From positions 124,001-188,000 of the forward strand of contig NZ_JAIWNA010000006.1 in assembly GCF_020216065.1 (NCBI RefSeq): 64,000 nt of DNA, written 5' to 3'. The stretch comes from Nocardia rosealba. Lineage in GTDB: Bacteria > Actinomycetota > Actinomycetes > Mycobacteriales > Mycobacteriaceae. This document shows, piece by piece, positions 26,797 through 35,457 of the stretch (position 1 is the stretch's first letter; each line of letters begins with the position of its first letter). The notes beneath the pieces were generated by a model. It searched no databases and was not told where the DNA came from. It was given only the letters and a program-made list of their open reading frames with translations. The translations under genes were made by a program, and so were the position numbers.

Positions 26797-26889
26797 GTTC
26801 GCGGCCGTCCCGACGATCAGGTGCCGTTGCGTAGGCGACGAAGGAGCAAGCAACGGTACCTGATCGTCGGGACCGGCGGGGCCGCGAAC
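26797..26889. repeat. Long inverted repeat with GCGACGAAGGAG loop core, copy 2
   Basis: The arms 26797-26830 and 26850-26889 pair at 33 of 34 positions, the right arm having six extra bases as a bulge. The 19-base loop contains GCGACGAAGGAG, the same 12-mer found in the copy at 3050-3141. It lies in the 287-bp gap between the divergent DUF2786 and LpqY-like genes. It is not a normal terminator because no gene on either strand ends here. Confidence 0.72.
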
Positions 26890-26982
26890 ACGCGGCGCCC
26901 GCGCCGCCACAAATCCTGTATGTTTGCCCCTGCACCGACGCACTGTGCTGCTGCTCACTGTCTCGACCCTGGAGTGTCTGCG

Positions 26983-28260
26983 ATGGCCTTGAAGTTTGTC
27001 CCCAGAGCGACGATGGCTGCTGCCTCGATTGCGTTGCTTACCGCATCGTTCGCCAGCGCCTGCTCGAGTGACAACGGCGGCAACGCCCTCGACCAGAACC
27101 TGACCGGGCGTGGGCCGATCACCTACGTCGAGGGTAAGGACGTCTCCGAGACCGGCATGGTCAAGCAGCTCATCGACCGCTGGAACGCCGCGCACCCGAA
27201 CGAGCAGGTGACGTTCAAGGAGCAGTCGGCCGACGCCGACCAGCAGCGCGACGACATGGCCGAGCACTTCCGCTCCAAGCAGGACGGCTACGACGTGGTC
27301 GCCCTCGACGTGCCCTACACCGCGGAGTTCGCCGCCAAGGGCTGGATCCAGCCGCTCGAGGGCAGCTTCGCCATCGACACCGCGCCGCTGCTCGCGCCGA
27401 CCGTCGCCAGCGCCACCTACAACGGCAAGCTGTACGCGGCACCGCGCAACACCAACGGCGGCCTGCTGTACTACCGCAAGGACCTGGTTCCCAACCCGCC
27501 GCGCACCTGGTCCGAGATGCTCGCCCAGTGCCAGATCGCGCGCGACAACAACATCGGCTGCTACGCCGGTCAGCTGTTCCCCTACGAGGGCCTGACCGTG
27601 AACACCTCCGAGGTCATCAACGCCTACGGCGGCAGCTTCGTCGGCGCCGACGGCAAAACCCCCACCGTGAACAGCCCCGAATCCAAAGAGGGGCTGAAGG
27701 TTCTGGTCGACGCCTACCAGCGCGGCGACATCCCCAAAGAGGCCATCAGCTTCAAGGAAGGCGAGAGCGCGAACGCGTTCGAGTCGGGCAAGCTGCTGTT
27801 CCTGCGCACCTGGCCGTACCTGTACGGCCAGGCCAACGGCGAGGGCTCGTCGGTGAAGGACCGCTTCGGCGTGGCACCGCTGCCCGGCAAGACCGATGTC
27901 GGCGCCTCGACCCTCGGCGGCTACAACGTCGCGATCAGCGCGTTCTCCAAGAACAAGGCCACCGCCGCCGACTTCGTTCGCTTCATGGTCAGCGAAGAGG
28001 CACAGCAGATCGTCGCCCAAGGCGCCTTCCCGCCGGTGCGTACCTCGCTCTACGACGACCCGGCCCTGATCGCGAAGATGCCGTACCTGCCCGCGTTGAA
28101 GGAGTCGATCGCCAACGCGGTGCCGCGACCGGTCTCGCCGTTCTACGAGGCGGTGTCAAAGGCCATCCAGGACAACGCATATGCTGCTCTGAACGGCACG
28201 AAGTCCGTCGACGACGCAGTCGCAGGCATGCAAAAGGGCATCGAGACCGCTGGTTCGTAG
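26983..28260 (+). CDS. LpqY-like sugar-binding lipoprotein of a CUT1 ABC importer
   Basis: 425 residues from ATG 26983 with GGAG upstream. The signal peptide ends at lipobox FASAC (Cys27). An extracellular type 1 solute-binding protein (MalE fold) follows: ITYVEGKDVSETGMVKQLIDRWNAAHPNEQVTFKEQ, LYAAPRNTNGGLLYYRKDLV, PNPPRTWSEMLAQC and GGYNVAISAFSKNKATAADFVRFM. The order with two permease genes matches LpqY-SugA-SugB, the mycobacterial trehalose recycling importer, so trehalose is a reasonable guess for the ligand. The frame extends upstream to 26821 through the long inverted repeat, which is not taken as coding. Confidence 0.88.
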   Translation: MALKFVPRATMAAASIALLTASFASACSSDNGGNALDQNLTGRGPITYVEGKDVSETGMVKQLIDRWNAAHPNEQVTFKEQSADADQQRDDMAEHFRSKQDGYDVVALDVPYTAEFAAKGWIQPLEGSFAIDTAPLLAPTVASATYNGKLYAAPRNTNGGLLYYRKDLVPNPPRTWSEMLAQCQIARDNNIGCYAGQLFPYEGLTVNTSEVINAYGGSFVGADGKTPTVNSPESKEGLKVLVDAYQRGDIPKEAISFKEGESANAFESGKLLFLRTWPYLYGQANGEGSSVKDRFGVAPLPGKTDVGASTLGGYNVAISAFSKNKATAADFVRFMVSEEAQQIVAQGAFPPVRTSLYDDPALIAKMPYLPALKESIANAVPRPVSPFYEAVSKAIQDNAYAALNGTKSVDDAVAGMQKGIETAGS

Positions 28261-28305
28261 CGGTACGCGCAGCGGACCCGACCAGACCGTAGGAGAGTAG
28301 AAACG

Positions 28306-29283
28306 GTGTCGGATCCTTCGGGAGCCAAGCAGCGCGGGCTAGCGCTGCAACTGAGGCAATCGCGGCGGGCGTGGCTGTTCGTGACGCCGGTGATGGTCGC
28401 ACTGGCCGTGGTCATCGGTTATCCGGTGTTCCAGGCGCTGTGGATGTCGTTCCGCAAGGACGCCGGCATCGACCCGGCCACCGGCATGTTCGTCGAGGGC
28501 GGCAGCGCGGGCTTCGACAACTACACCCATTGGCTACTGCAGCAATGCAATTCGCTGATGGGTACGGTGTCGTGCCCGACCGGCACGCTCGGGTCGCAGT
28601 TCTGGGCGGCGGTCGGGGTCACCCTGTTCTTCACGGTGGTGACCGTGACGATCGAGGCGACCCTCGGCCTCGGCATGGCCATGGTGATGGGCAAGACCTT
28701 CCGTGGCCGGGCGCTGTTGCGAGCCGCGGTGCTGATCCCATGGGCCATCCCCACCGCTGTCACCGCGCGGCTGTGGGAGTTCATGTTCCAGTACGACGGC
28801 GTGGTGAACCGGGTGCTCGGCACCGAGATCCTGTGGACCTCGGATGTGTGGGCCTCGCGGTTCGCGGTGATCGTGGCCGACGTGTGGAAGACCACCCCGT
28901 TCATGGCGCTGCTGATCCTGGCCGGGTTGCAGGTGATCCCGAACGACGTGTACGAGGCGGCCAAGGTCGACGGCGCGTCGGCCTGGCAGCGGTTCGTACA
29001 CATCACCCTGCCGTTGCTCAAGCCCGCTCTGCTGGTCGCGGTGCTGTTCCGCACCATGGACGCGCTACGCATGTACGACCTGCCCGCGATCATGACCGGC
29101 GCGAACCCGGCCACCAGCACCCTGTCGATCCTGGTGGTCGACCAGGTGCGCCAAGGTCCCAACAGCGCGGCCGCCCTGTCGACGATCACCTTCGTGCTGG
29201 TGTTCGCGATCGCGTTCCTGCTGGTGAAGGTGTTGGGCGCCAACGCCGTTCGCACGCAGGAAGAGCAGCGGAAGGCGAACTGA
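28306..29283 (+). CDS. Sugar ABC transporter permease, SugA-like
   Basis: 325 residues from GTG 28306, with GGAG in TAGGAGAGTAG upstream. A MalF/UgpA-type inner membrane permease with six helices, the first at about 23-45 (AWLFVTPVMVALAVVIGYPVFQAL). The ATPase-contacting EAA loop is YEAAKVDGASAWQRFVHITLPLLKPALL. A periplasmic loop with two Cys (QQCNSLMGTVSCPTG) sits between helices 1 and 2. It shares one base of the TGATG overlap with the next permease gene, so the two are translationally coupled. Confidence 0.92.
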   Translation: MSDPSGAKQRGLALQLRQSRRAWLFVTPVMVALAVVIGYPVFQALWMSFRKDAGIDPATGMFVEGGSAGFDNYTHWLLQQCNSLMGTVSCPTGTLGSQFWAAVGVTLFFTVVTVTIEATLGLGMAMVMGKTFRGRALLRAAVLIPWAIPTAVTARLWEFMFQYDGVVNRVLGTEILWTSDVWASRFAVIVADVWKTTPFMALLILAGLQVIPNDVYEAAKVDGASAWQRFVHITLPLLKPALLVAVLFRTMDALRMYDLPAIMTGANPATSTLSILVVDQVRQGPNSAAALSTITFVLVFAIAFLLVKVLGANAVRTQEEQRKAN

Positions 29284-30182
29284 TGAGCATCTCGATGACC
29301 AAAGAGCCCACCGTCGAACGCAAACCCGTTGCGGAACAGTCGGTTTCGTGGCGGAAACGGCTCGGAACCGTTCGCCTGTACCTCGGTGTGGCGATCGTGC
29401 TCGTGTGGGGGCTCGGACCGTTCTACTGGATGGCCGTTGTCGCGTTCCGCGACCCGGCCCACACCTTCGACAGCACTCCGTGGCCGACCCACGTGACGCT
29501 GGAGAACTTCCGCAACGCCTTCGACACCAGCCGTGGCAACGACTTCGGCAAGGCGCTGCTCAACAGCGTGATCATCGGCTCGGTGACGACGGCGGTCGCG
29601 TTGGTGCTCGGCGTGCTCGCCGCGTACGCGCTCGCGCGGATGACCTTCGCGGGCAAGTACCTGGTTTCGGGGCTGATCCTGTCGGCGTCGATGTTCCCCG
29701 CCGTCGTGCTGGTGACGCCGCTGTTCCAGCTGTTCACCGACCTCGGCTGGATCGGCCAGTACCAGGCGATGATCATCCCGAACATCTCGTTCGTACTGCC
29801 GATGACGGTGTACATCCTGGCGTCGTTCTTCGCCGAACTGCCCTGGGAGCTCGAAGAAGCCGCGCGCATCGACGGTGCGAGCAAGCTGCAGGCGTTCCGG
29901 CTGGTCATGCTGCCGCTGGCGGCGCCCGCGGTGTTCACCACCGCGATCCTGGCGTTCATCGCCTCGGTCAACGAATATCTGCTCGCCCGGTTGCTCTCCG
30001 GTGAGCAGACCAAGCCGGTGACGGTCGCCATCGCGAGCTTCTCCGGCAACGACCCGCTCGTCCAGCCGTACGCGGCGATCATGGCGGCCGGTGTGATCGT
30101 CACCGTACCGCTGGTGATCATGGTGCTGATCTTCCAGCGCCGCATCATCTCCGGCCTCACCGCGGGCGGCGTGAAGAGCTGA
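29283..30182 (+). CDS. Sugar ABC transporter permease, SugB-like
   Basis: 299 residues from ATG 29283, whose A is the last base of the preceding TGA. A MalG/UgpE-type permease: first helix LYLGVAIVLVWGLGPFYWMAVVAF, then four or five more, and EAA loop LEEAARIDGASKLQAFRLVMLPLAAPAVF. With the SugA-like protein it forms the channel of a carbohydrate importer. No ATPase gene follows; instead a PBP gene begins 71 bp later. The SugC-like ATPase at 19874 is the nearest candidate for energising it. Confidence 0.92.
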   Translation: MSISMTKEPTVERKPVAEQSVSWRKRLGTVRLYLGVAIVLVWGLGPFYWMAVVAFRDPAHTFDSTPWPTHVTLENFRNAFDTSRGNDFGKALLNSVIIGSVTTAVALVLGVLAAYALARMTFAGKYLVSGLILSASMFPAVVLVTPLFQLFTDLGWIGQYQAMIIPNISFVLPMTVYILASFFAELPWELEEAARIDGASKLQAFRLVMLPLAAPAVFTTAILAFIASVNEYLLARLLSGEQTKPVTVAIASFSGNDPLVQPYAAIMAAGVIVTVPLVIMVLIFQRRIISGLTAGGVKS

Positions 30183-30253
30183 CGGGCGCGCTCCTCCCGG
30201 GTTGTGCCGGTGCAGGCGGGTAAAGTCGCCTGCACCGACGGGAGGAGATGGTC

Positions 30254-32521
30254 GTGGCCGGCAGGCGCGGGCGTTCCGACGAGGACGTGCCGTATACCTC
30301 GATCGCGGGCTTCCGGGATCCTCTGCGCGAGCAGCAGCCGCGCAAAGGGGCGGCCCGGCGAGCCCAGGCTGCCCGGCTGGCGGGCGACGACGACCCGGAA
30401 CCCCGCCCGCCACGCACCAGGGCACAGCGGATCCGGCGGCTGGTCTTCGCGCTGTTCGTGATCTTCGTGTGTGTGCCCGCGCTGCTGTTCTTCGCGGTGT
30501 ACTGGAGTTCGGAGATCCCCGAACCGGGCGAAGTGGCCGTCGAGCAACCGGCGACGGTGCTGGCCGCCGACGGAACCACGGTGCTGGCGAAAATCATTCC
30601 GCCGCAAGGCAACCGGATTCCGATTCCGCTGACCGAGGTGCCGATGCACGTGCGGGAGGCGGTGCTCGCGGCCGAGGACCGCACCTTCTACACCAACGCC
30701 GGATACTCCACGAGCGGGTTCCTGCGCGCGGCGCGGGACAACCTGGCCGGGCACGACAACGCCGGTGGCGGGTCGACGATCACCCAGCAGTACGTGAAGA
30801 ACGCCTTCCTGAGCTCCGAACGCACCGTCACCCGCAAGATGCGCGAGCTCATCATCGCGGCGAAGATGTCGCGGCAGTGGAGCAAGGACGAGATCCTCGC
30901 CGCGTATCTGAACACCATCTACTACGGTCGCGGCGCCTACGGTATCGCGGCGGCGGCCAAGGCGTACTTCGGTAAGCCGGTGCCGGAACTGACACTGGCC
31001 GAAGGCGCCGTGCTGGCCGCGGTGATCCGCTCGCCCTCGGTGCTCGACCCGGAAACCCACTTCGACCAGTTGCGCGCCCGCTGGCAGTACGTGCTCGACG
31101 GGATGGTCGAGATGCGCGTGCTCGCCCCCGGTGACCGTGACGCGACGGTGTTCCCGCCGATCCTGGCCCTCGACGACGTGGCGACCGAGCCCGAGACATC
31201 GGGCCCCGAGGGCCACATCCGCACCATGGTGCTGCGGGAACTGCGCGCCGCCGGACTCACCGACGCCGACATCAATACCGGCGCCCTGCAGATCACCACG
31301 ACCATCGATCCGGTCGCGCAGGCGGGCGCCGTCGACAGCGTGCGAGCCCGATCCTCTTGGCAGCCACCGGAATTGCGGGCGGCCGTGGTGTCGATCGACC
31401 CTCGAAGCGGTGCGGTGCGCGCCTACTACGGCGGCGAGGATGGCACCGGATTCGACTTCGCCCAGGCGCCGCTGCAAACCGGTTCGGCCTTCAAGGTTTT
31501 CGCGCTCGTCGCCGCCCAGATGCAGGGCATCCCGGTGACGCGGGCGATCGACAGTTCACCCATCACCGACCGTGGCACGACCATCACCAATGTGGACGGT
31601 GACTCGTGTGGGCGGTGTTCGCTGGCCGAGGCACTGAAACGCTCGCTCAACACCAGCTTCTACCGGCTCACCATGACGATGGCCGACGGTCCGCGCTCGG
31701 TGGCCCAGGCCGCCCATCTCGCTGGCATCCCCGAGCACATCCCGGGGGTGGAGGGCGAGACGCTCACCGAGAACGGCGAGCCGCCGCTCAACGGAATCGT
31801 GTTGGGGCAGTATCTCGTTCGGCCGATCGATATGGCATCGGCGTATGGCACCCTCGCCGCGTCGGGGGTGTACCGGCAGCCGTACTTCGTGCAGCGAGTG
31901 ACCACCGGCAACGGCCGGGTGCTGCTCGATCGTGGTCCGCCGGAAACCCGCAGGGGCAAACAACTTCCGGAGCCGGAGCAGCGCATCAGCCCGGCCATCG
32001 CCGACGCGACCACGCGGGCGATGGAACCGATCGCCAACTACTCCAACGGGCACGGCCTGGCGGGGGGCAGGCCGTCGGCGAGCAAGACGGGGACGACCCA
32101 GCTGGGTGAGACCAAGGCCAACAAGGACGCCTGGATGGTCGGGTACACGCCGTCGCTGTCGACAGCGGTGTGGGTGGGCACCGAGCATCCGCAACCGTTG
32201 CGCGACGGACGCGGCAACCCGATCTGGGGTTCGGGGCTGCCCGCCGACATCTGGAAGCAGACGATGGACTCCGCGCTCGCCGGTTCGCCGGTGGAGGAGT
32301 TCCCGACTCCGCCGTTGGGCGGCAGCGGGTCACTGGTACCTGCCCCGCCGCCCTCGTCCGGTGGCGGCGGTGGCGGTGGCGGTGGCGGTGGCTTCGACAT
32401 CCTCAACCCGCCGAGCGACACACCACGCAATCCGGCGCCGATCATCATCATCCCGCCCGCTCCGAGCCCGAGTACACCCGGCGAATGGTTCCCCGGACTG
32501 GGTGGTGAGGCGCCGCGATAG
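30254..32521 (+). CDS. Class A penicillin-binding protein (transglycosylase/transpeptidase), first copy
   Basis: About 755 residues. The GTG at 30254 is chosen because GGAGGAG ends six bases upstream; an ATG at 30248 is too close to that site. A cytoplasmic tail is followed by one membrane anchor at about 64-85. The GT51 domain has catalytic Glu141 (AAEDRTFYTN) and GGGSTITQQYVKN. The transpeptidase domain has Ser411 in TGSAFKVF, SLN in KRSLNTSFYR and Lys611 in SKTGTTQ. The C-terminus is low-complexity: a run of Gly, then a Pro/Ile-rich tail. It polymerises and cross-links peptidoglycan. It is a close relative of the protein at 37967. Confidence 0.93.
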   Translation: MAGRRGRSDEDVPYTSIAGFRDPLREQQPRKGAARRAQAARLAGDDDPEPRPPRTRAQRIRRLVFALFVIFVCVPALLFFAVYWSSEIPEPGEVAVEQPATVLAADGTTVLAKIIPPQGNRIPIPLTEVPMHVREAVLAAEDRTFYTNAGYSTSGFLRAARDNLAGHDNAGGGSTITQQYVKNAFLSSERTVTRKMRELIIAAKMSRQWSKDEILAAYLNTIYYGRGAYGIAAAAKAYFGKPVPELTLAEGAVLAAVIRSPSVLDPETHFDQLRARWQYVLDGMVEMRVLAPGDRDATVFPPILALDDVATEPETSGPEGHIRTMVLRELRAAGLTDADINTGALQITTTIDPVAQAGAVDSVRARSSWQPPELRAAVVSIDPRSGAVRAYYGGEDGTGFDFAQAPLQTGSAFKVFALVAAQMQGIPVTRAIDSSPITDRGTTITNVDGDSCGRCSLAEALKRSLNTSFYRLTMTMADGPRSVAQAAHLAGIPEHIPGVEGETLTENGEPPLNGIVLGQYLVRPIDMASAYGTLAASGVYRQPYFVQRVTTGNGRVLLDRGPPETRRGKQLPEPEQRISPAIADATTRAMEPIANYSNGHGLAGGRPSASKTGTTQLGETKANKDAWMVGYTPSLSTAVWVGTEHPQPLRDGRGNPIWGSGLPADIWKQTMDSALAGSPVEEFPTPPLGGSGSLVPAPPPSSGGGGGGGGGGGFDILNPPSDTPRNPAPIIIIPPAPSPSTPGEWFPGLGGEAPR

Positions 32522-32690
32522 ATCACGGATTGGACAGGCGTGACCACACATCTGCACGAACATGGCAACATCGTTGGCCAGTGCGCATCCGGAGTCGGGC
32601 GCCGGCGGAATCCCGGCGCGGAACCTGTCGTATCCATGCGGGAAGATGTGCGCTCGAGCGACGACGAGACTAGACATAGGGGCTACGCAG

Positions 32691-33155
32691 GTGGATTTCA
32701 ATGTCGTTGACCGTCCCGAGATGCTGATCGCGGGCACAGTGCTGCGCAGTCCGGCGCTCGCTGTGGAGGGGCCGCGACGCGCCAAAGTGGTGGAAGCGTG
32801 GCAGCGGCTACGGGCACGACAGGACTTACCCGGACCGTTCGCGACGGGCTACGTCGACTTCGCTCCGGAGATCAACTCCTACCTCACCCATATCGTCGGC
32901 TACGAATGCAAAACCCTTGCCGACCTGCAGGTAGGCGATGTGCTCGCGCGGATTCCGGCGGGCCGCTACGCGCGGTTCGTGGCGCACGGTGACGAGATCG
33001 GCGACACCATCGTCGCCCTGTGGCGGCAGGTGTGGGACGCCGAGGCCGCGGGCGAGTTCGTGCGCGCCTATACCGGCGACTGCGAGCAGTACCCCGACGA
33101 ACGCACCGTCGAGATCTTCGTTTCCTTGACCGACGACGCGCAGAGCGGGGAATAG
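32691..33155 (+). CDS. GyrI-like / AraC effector-binding domain protein, copy A
   Basis: 154 residues from GTG 32691, preceded by AGGGG. A stand-alone effector-binding (GyrI-like, SOUL-type fold) domain without DNA-binding part: VDFNVVDRPEMLIAGTVLRSP, FATGYVDFAPEINSYLTHIVGYE, LARIPAGRYARFVAHG and C-terminal ERTVEIFVSLTD. The PAGxYAxF motif is characteristic. Such proteins bind small hydrophobic ligands or, in GyrI/SbmC, affect gyrase. The frame upstream to 32562 is not like the family. The next gene, three bases on, encodes a shorter paralogue. Confidence 0.82.
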   Translation: MDFNVVDRPEMLIAGTVLRSPALAVEGPRRAKVVEAWQRLRARQDLPGPFATGYVDFAPEINSYLTHIVGYECKTLADLQVGDVLARIPAGRYARFVAHGDEIGDTIVALWRQVWDAEAAGEFVRAYTGDCEQYPDERTVEIFVSLTDDAQSGE

Positions 33156-33158
33156 CCG

Positions 33159-33590
33159 ATGACCGCCGACTTCGAGATCGTCACCCTGGACAACAGCCTG
33201 ATCGCCGGACTCACCGTGCCGCTGGCCGGTCGCGAGGTCACCGCCCGCGATCTCGACCTGGTGAACTTCACCTGGGACCGCTACCTGTCCCGCGAGAAGC
33301 CGGTCACCCGGGCCGCCGCCTACATCGGCCAGAACGACCATGCCGTAGCCGTCCTCGGCTACGAGGTCGCCGGCCTCGACGATGTGGACGAAGGCGACGT
33401 CCTGACCCGCATTCCCGCGGGCCGCTACGCCAAATTCGTCGTCTCCGACAAGCCCTACGACCTCCTGCGCACCGCGTGGGCCCAGGTGATCAAGGCCGAG
33501 AACGCCGGGACCATCACCCGCTCCCACACCGCGGAACTGGAGCGCTACACCGGCCCGACCAGCGTCGAGGTGTACGTCTCCCTCGACTGA
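33159..33590 (+). CDS. GyrI-like / AraC effector-binding domain protein, copy B
   Basis: 143 residues, three bases after the stop of copy A and clearly its paralogue: FEIVTLDNSLIAGLTVPLAG, YIGQNDHAVAVLGYEVAGL, LTRIPAGRYAKFVVSDKPYDLLRTAWAQV and SVEVYVSLD align along the whole length. The pair is a tandem duplication that has diverged to different surface residues, perhaps to bind different ligands or form a heterodimer. A strong bidirectional terminator follows. Confidence 0.84.
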   Translation: MTADFEIVTLDNSLIAGLTVPLAGREVTARDLDLVNFTWDRYLSREKPVTRAAAYIGQNDHAVAVLGYEVAGLDDVDEGDVLTRIPAGRYAKFVVSDKPYDLLRTAWAQVIKAENAGTITRSHTAELERYTGPTSVEVYVSLD

Positions 33591-33596
33591 GCAGAC

Positions 33597-33634
33597 AAAA
33601 AAGCCGGGCGCACCGATGTGCGCCCGGCCTTTCT
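33597..33634. terminator. Bidirectional terminator between effector-binding genes and ino1
   Basis: A perfect 11-bp stem GCCGGGCGCAC (33603-33613) with GTGCGCCCGGC (33618-33628), loop CGAT. It is flanked by six A on the left and CTTTCT on the right, so both strands get a T-run. It sits between convergent stops at 33590 and 33644. Confidence 0.9.
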
Positions 33635-33643
33635 GTTCAGTGA

Positions 33644-34753
33644 CTAGTCGGCACCGATGATGAATGCCTCGAGCTGCTTACGCGCGACATCGTCGGCGAT
33701 CTGCTCCGGCGGGGACTTCATCAGGTAGGCCGAGGCCGGGATGACCGGCCCGCCGATGCCGCGGTCCTTGGCGATCTTGGCCGCGCGCACCGCGTCGATG
33801 ATGATGCCCGCCGAGTTCGGCGAGTCCCACACCTCGAGCTTGTACTCCAGGTTCAGCGGCACATCGCCGAAGGCGCGACCCTCGAGGCGCACGTAGGCCC
33901 ACTTGCGGTCGTCGAGCCACTCCACGTAGTCCGAGGGACCGATGTGGACGTTGCGGTCGTGCACCTTGCCCGCCAGCGATCCGCTCAGGTTCGAGGTGAC
34001 GGCCTGGGTCTTGGAGACCTTCTTGGACTCCAGGCGCTCACGCTCGAGCATGTTCTTGAAGTCCATGTTGCCGCCGACATTGAGCTGGTAGGTGCGGTCC
34101 AGCGCCACGCCGCGGTCTTCGAACAGCTTGGCCATCACGCGGTGGGTGATGGTCGCGCCGACCTGGGACTTGATGTCGTCGCCGACGATCGGCACACCGG
34201 CGTCGGTGAACTTCTTGGCCCACACCGGGTCGGAGGCGATGAACACCGGCAGCGCGTTGACGAACGCGACACCCGCGTCGATGGCGCACTGGGCGTAGAA
34301 CTTGTCGGCCTCTTCCGAACCCACCGGCAGGTAGGACACCAGCACGTCGACGTTCGCGTCCTTCAACGCCTTCACGACGTCGACCGCGGGGGCCTCGGAC
34401 TGCTCGATGGTCTCGGCGTAGTACTTGCCGATGCCGTCGAGGGTCGGGCCACGCAGGACCGTCACGTCGGTGGGCGGCACGTCGGAGATCTTGATGGTGT
34501 TGTTCTCGCTGGCGAAGATGGCCTCGGCCAGGTCGAAGCCGACCTTCTTGGCGTCGACGTCGAACGCGGCGACGAACTTCACGTCCTTGACGTGGTAGGG
34601 ACCGAACCGGACGTGCATCAGACCCGGAACGACCGCGTTCTCATCGGCGTCCTTGTAATACTGCACGCCCTGCACCAGCGACGATGCGCAGTTGCCGACA
34701 CCGACGATCGCGACGCGTACTTCGCCGGATCCAACCTTGTTGACATCACTCAT
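33644..34753 (-). CDS. ino1: Inositol-3-phosphate synthase
   Basis: Converts glucose-6-phosphate to myo-inositol-1-phosphate with bound NAD, feeding phosphatidylinositol, mannosylated lipids and mycothiol. 369 residues, the actinobacterial length. The NAD-binding VAIVGVGNCASSLVQGVQYYK is at the N-terminus. The family core SYLPVGSEEADKFYAQCAIDAG, PIVGDDIKSQVGATITHR and YQLNVGGNMDFKNM is intact. The ATG at 34753 lies eight bases inside the end of the padR gene, so padR and ino1 form an overlapping operon, as in mycobacteria (Rv0046c-Rv0047c). Confidence 0.96.
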   Translation of the reverse strand: MSDVNKVGSGEVRVAIVGVGNCASSLVQGVQYYKDADENAVVPGLMHVRFGPYHVKDVKFVAAFDVDAKKVGFDLAEAIFASENNTIKISDVPPTDVTVLRGPTLDGIGKYYAETIEQSEAPAVDVVKALKDANVDVLVSYLPVGSEEADKFYAQCAIDAGVAFVNALPVFIASDPVWAKKFTDAGVPIVGDDIKSQVGATITHRVMAKLFEDRGVALDRTYQLNVGGNMDFKNMLERERLESKKVSKTQAVTSNLSGSLAGKVHDRNVHIGPSDYVEWLDDRKWAYVRLEGRAFGDVPLNLEYKLEVWDSPNSAGIIIDAVRAAKIAKDRGIGGPVIPASAYLMKSPPEQIADDVARKQLEAFIIGAD

Positions 34754-35303
34754 GGCCGCTCTTTCCCTCTTTCTGTGGTGCCGCCTTCGTCGATTGCTCC
34801 GCCGCAATCAACTCGTTGAGCCAGCGCACTTCGCGCTCGCTTGATTCCAATCCGAGCTGGTGGAGCTGGCGGGTGTAGCGATCCAGCGAGCCGCTGGCCT
34901 TCTTGATCGCTTCCCGCAGACCCTCTCGGCGCTCCTCGACCTGGCGTCGCCTGCCCTCCAGGATCCGCATCCTCGCCTCGGCGGGGGTGCGGCTGAAAAA
35001 GGCCAGATGAACACCGAAGCCGTCATCGGTGTAGTTCTGCGGACCGGTATCGGCGAGGAGTTCTTTGAACCGTTCCCGCCCGACCGGCGTGAGCCGGTAG
35101 ACGCGGCGCGCACGGCGCGCGGTCGCGCCCTCCGGTATCTCCTCGGCGATCAACCCGTCGGCCTGCATCCGGCGCAGCGTCGGGTAGAGCGAACCGTAGG
35201 AGAAGGCCCGGAACGCCCCGAGCAGGCCCGTCAACCGCTTGCGCAGCTCGTAACCGTGCATGGGCGCGTCGAGGAGCAGGCCGAGAATCGCCAACTCGAG
35301 CAT
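34746..35303 (-). CDS. PadR-family transcriptional regulator upstream of ino1
   Basis: 185 residues. The N-terminal winged helix reads LELAILGLLLDAPMHGYELRKRL, FSYGSLYPTLRRMQADGLI and RRVYRLTPVGRERF. A C-terminal helical dimerisation region (RRRQVEERREGLREAIKKA) follows, as in PadR subfamily 1. Its 3' end overlaps ino1 by eight bases, so it is positioned to regulate inositol synthesis and itself. Two palindromes upstream of its start (35328-35342 and 35377-35389) are candidate operators. The ligand is unknown. Confidence 0.93.
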   Translation of the reverse strand: MLELAILGLLLDAPMHGYELRKRLTGLLGAFRAFSYGSLYPTLRRMQADGLIAEEIPEGATARRARRVYRLTPVGRERFKELLADTGPQNYTDDGFGVHLAFFSRTPAEARMRILEGRRRQVEERREGLREAIKKASGSLDRYTRQLHQLGLESSEREVRWLNELIAAEQSTKAAPQKEGKSGHE

Positions 35304-35327
35304 GCCGACCTCACTCCCTGACTATGA

Positions 35328-35389
35328 CGGCCTGACAGGCCGAACGGACCTAACCGATGGATGCGACTTCCCACTATATCGGAGCGATA
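35328..35389 (-). promoter_or_regulatory. padR-ino1 upstream region with two palindromes
   Basis: CGGCCTG-A-CAGGCCG (35328-35342) is a perfect 15-bp palindrome 25 bp upstream of the padR ATG. TATCG-GAG-CGATA (35377-35389) is a second, and on the minus strand it lies beside a TATAGT that could be a -10. Both are plausible PadR operators for autoregulation. Confidence 0.5.
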
Positions 35390-35457
35390 CATCAGGGCGT
35401 AGTCGTATCCCTCACATGAGCAGGGGACCGACTGCCCGGTTCGGGCGAATCAGCAGG

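Noticed and set aside
28521..30425. Long minus-strand frames opposite the SugA/SugB-like permeases
   Set aside because: No domains, no ribosome-binding site, and the plus-strand frames are unambiguous permeases.
32562..32690. N-terminal extension of the first GyrI-like protein
   Set aside because: The 43 extra codons have no resemblance to the family or to the tandem paralogue, and the GTG at 32691 has its own AGGGG site.
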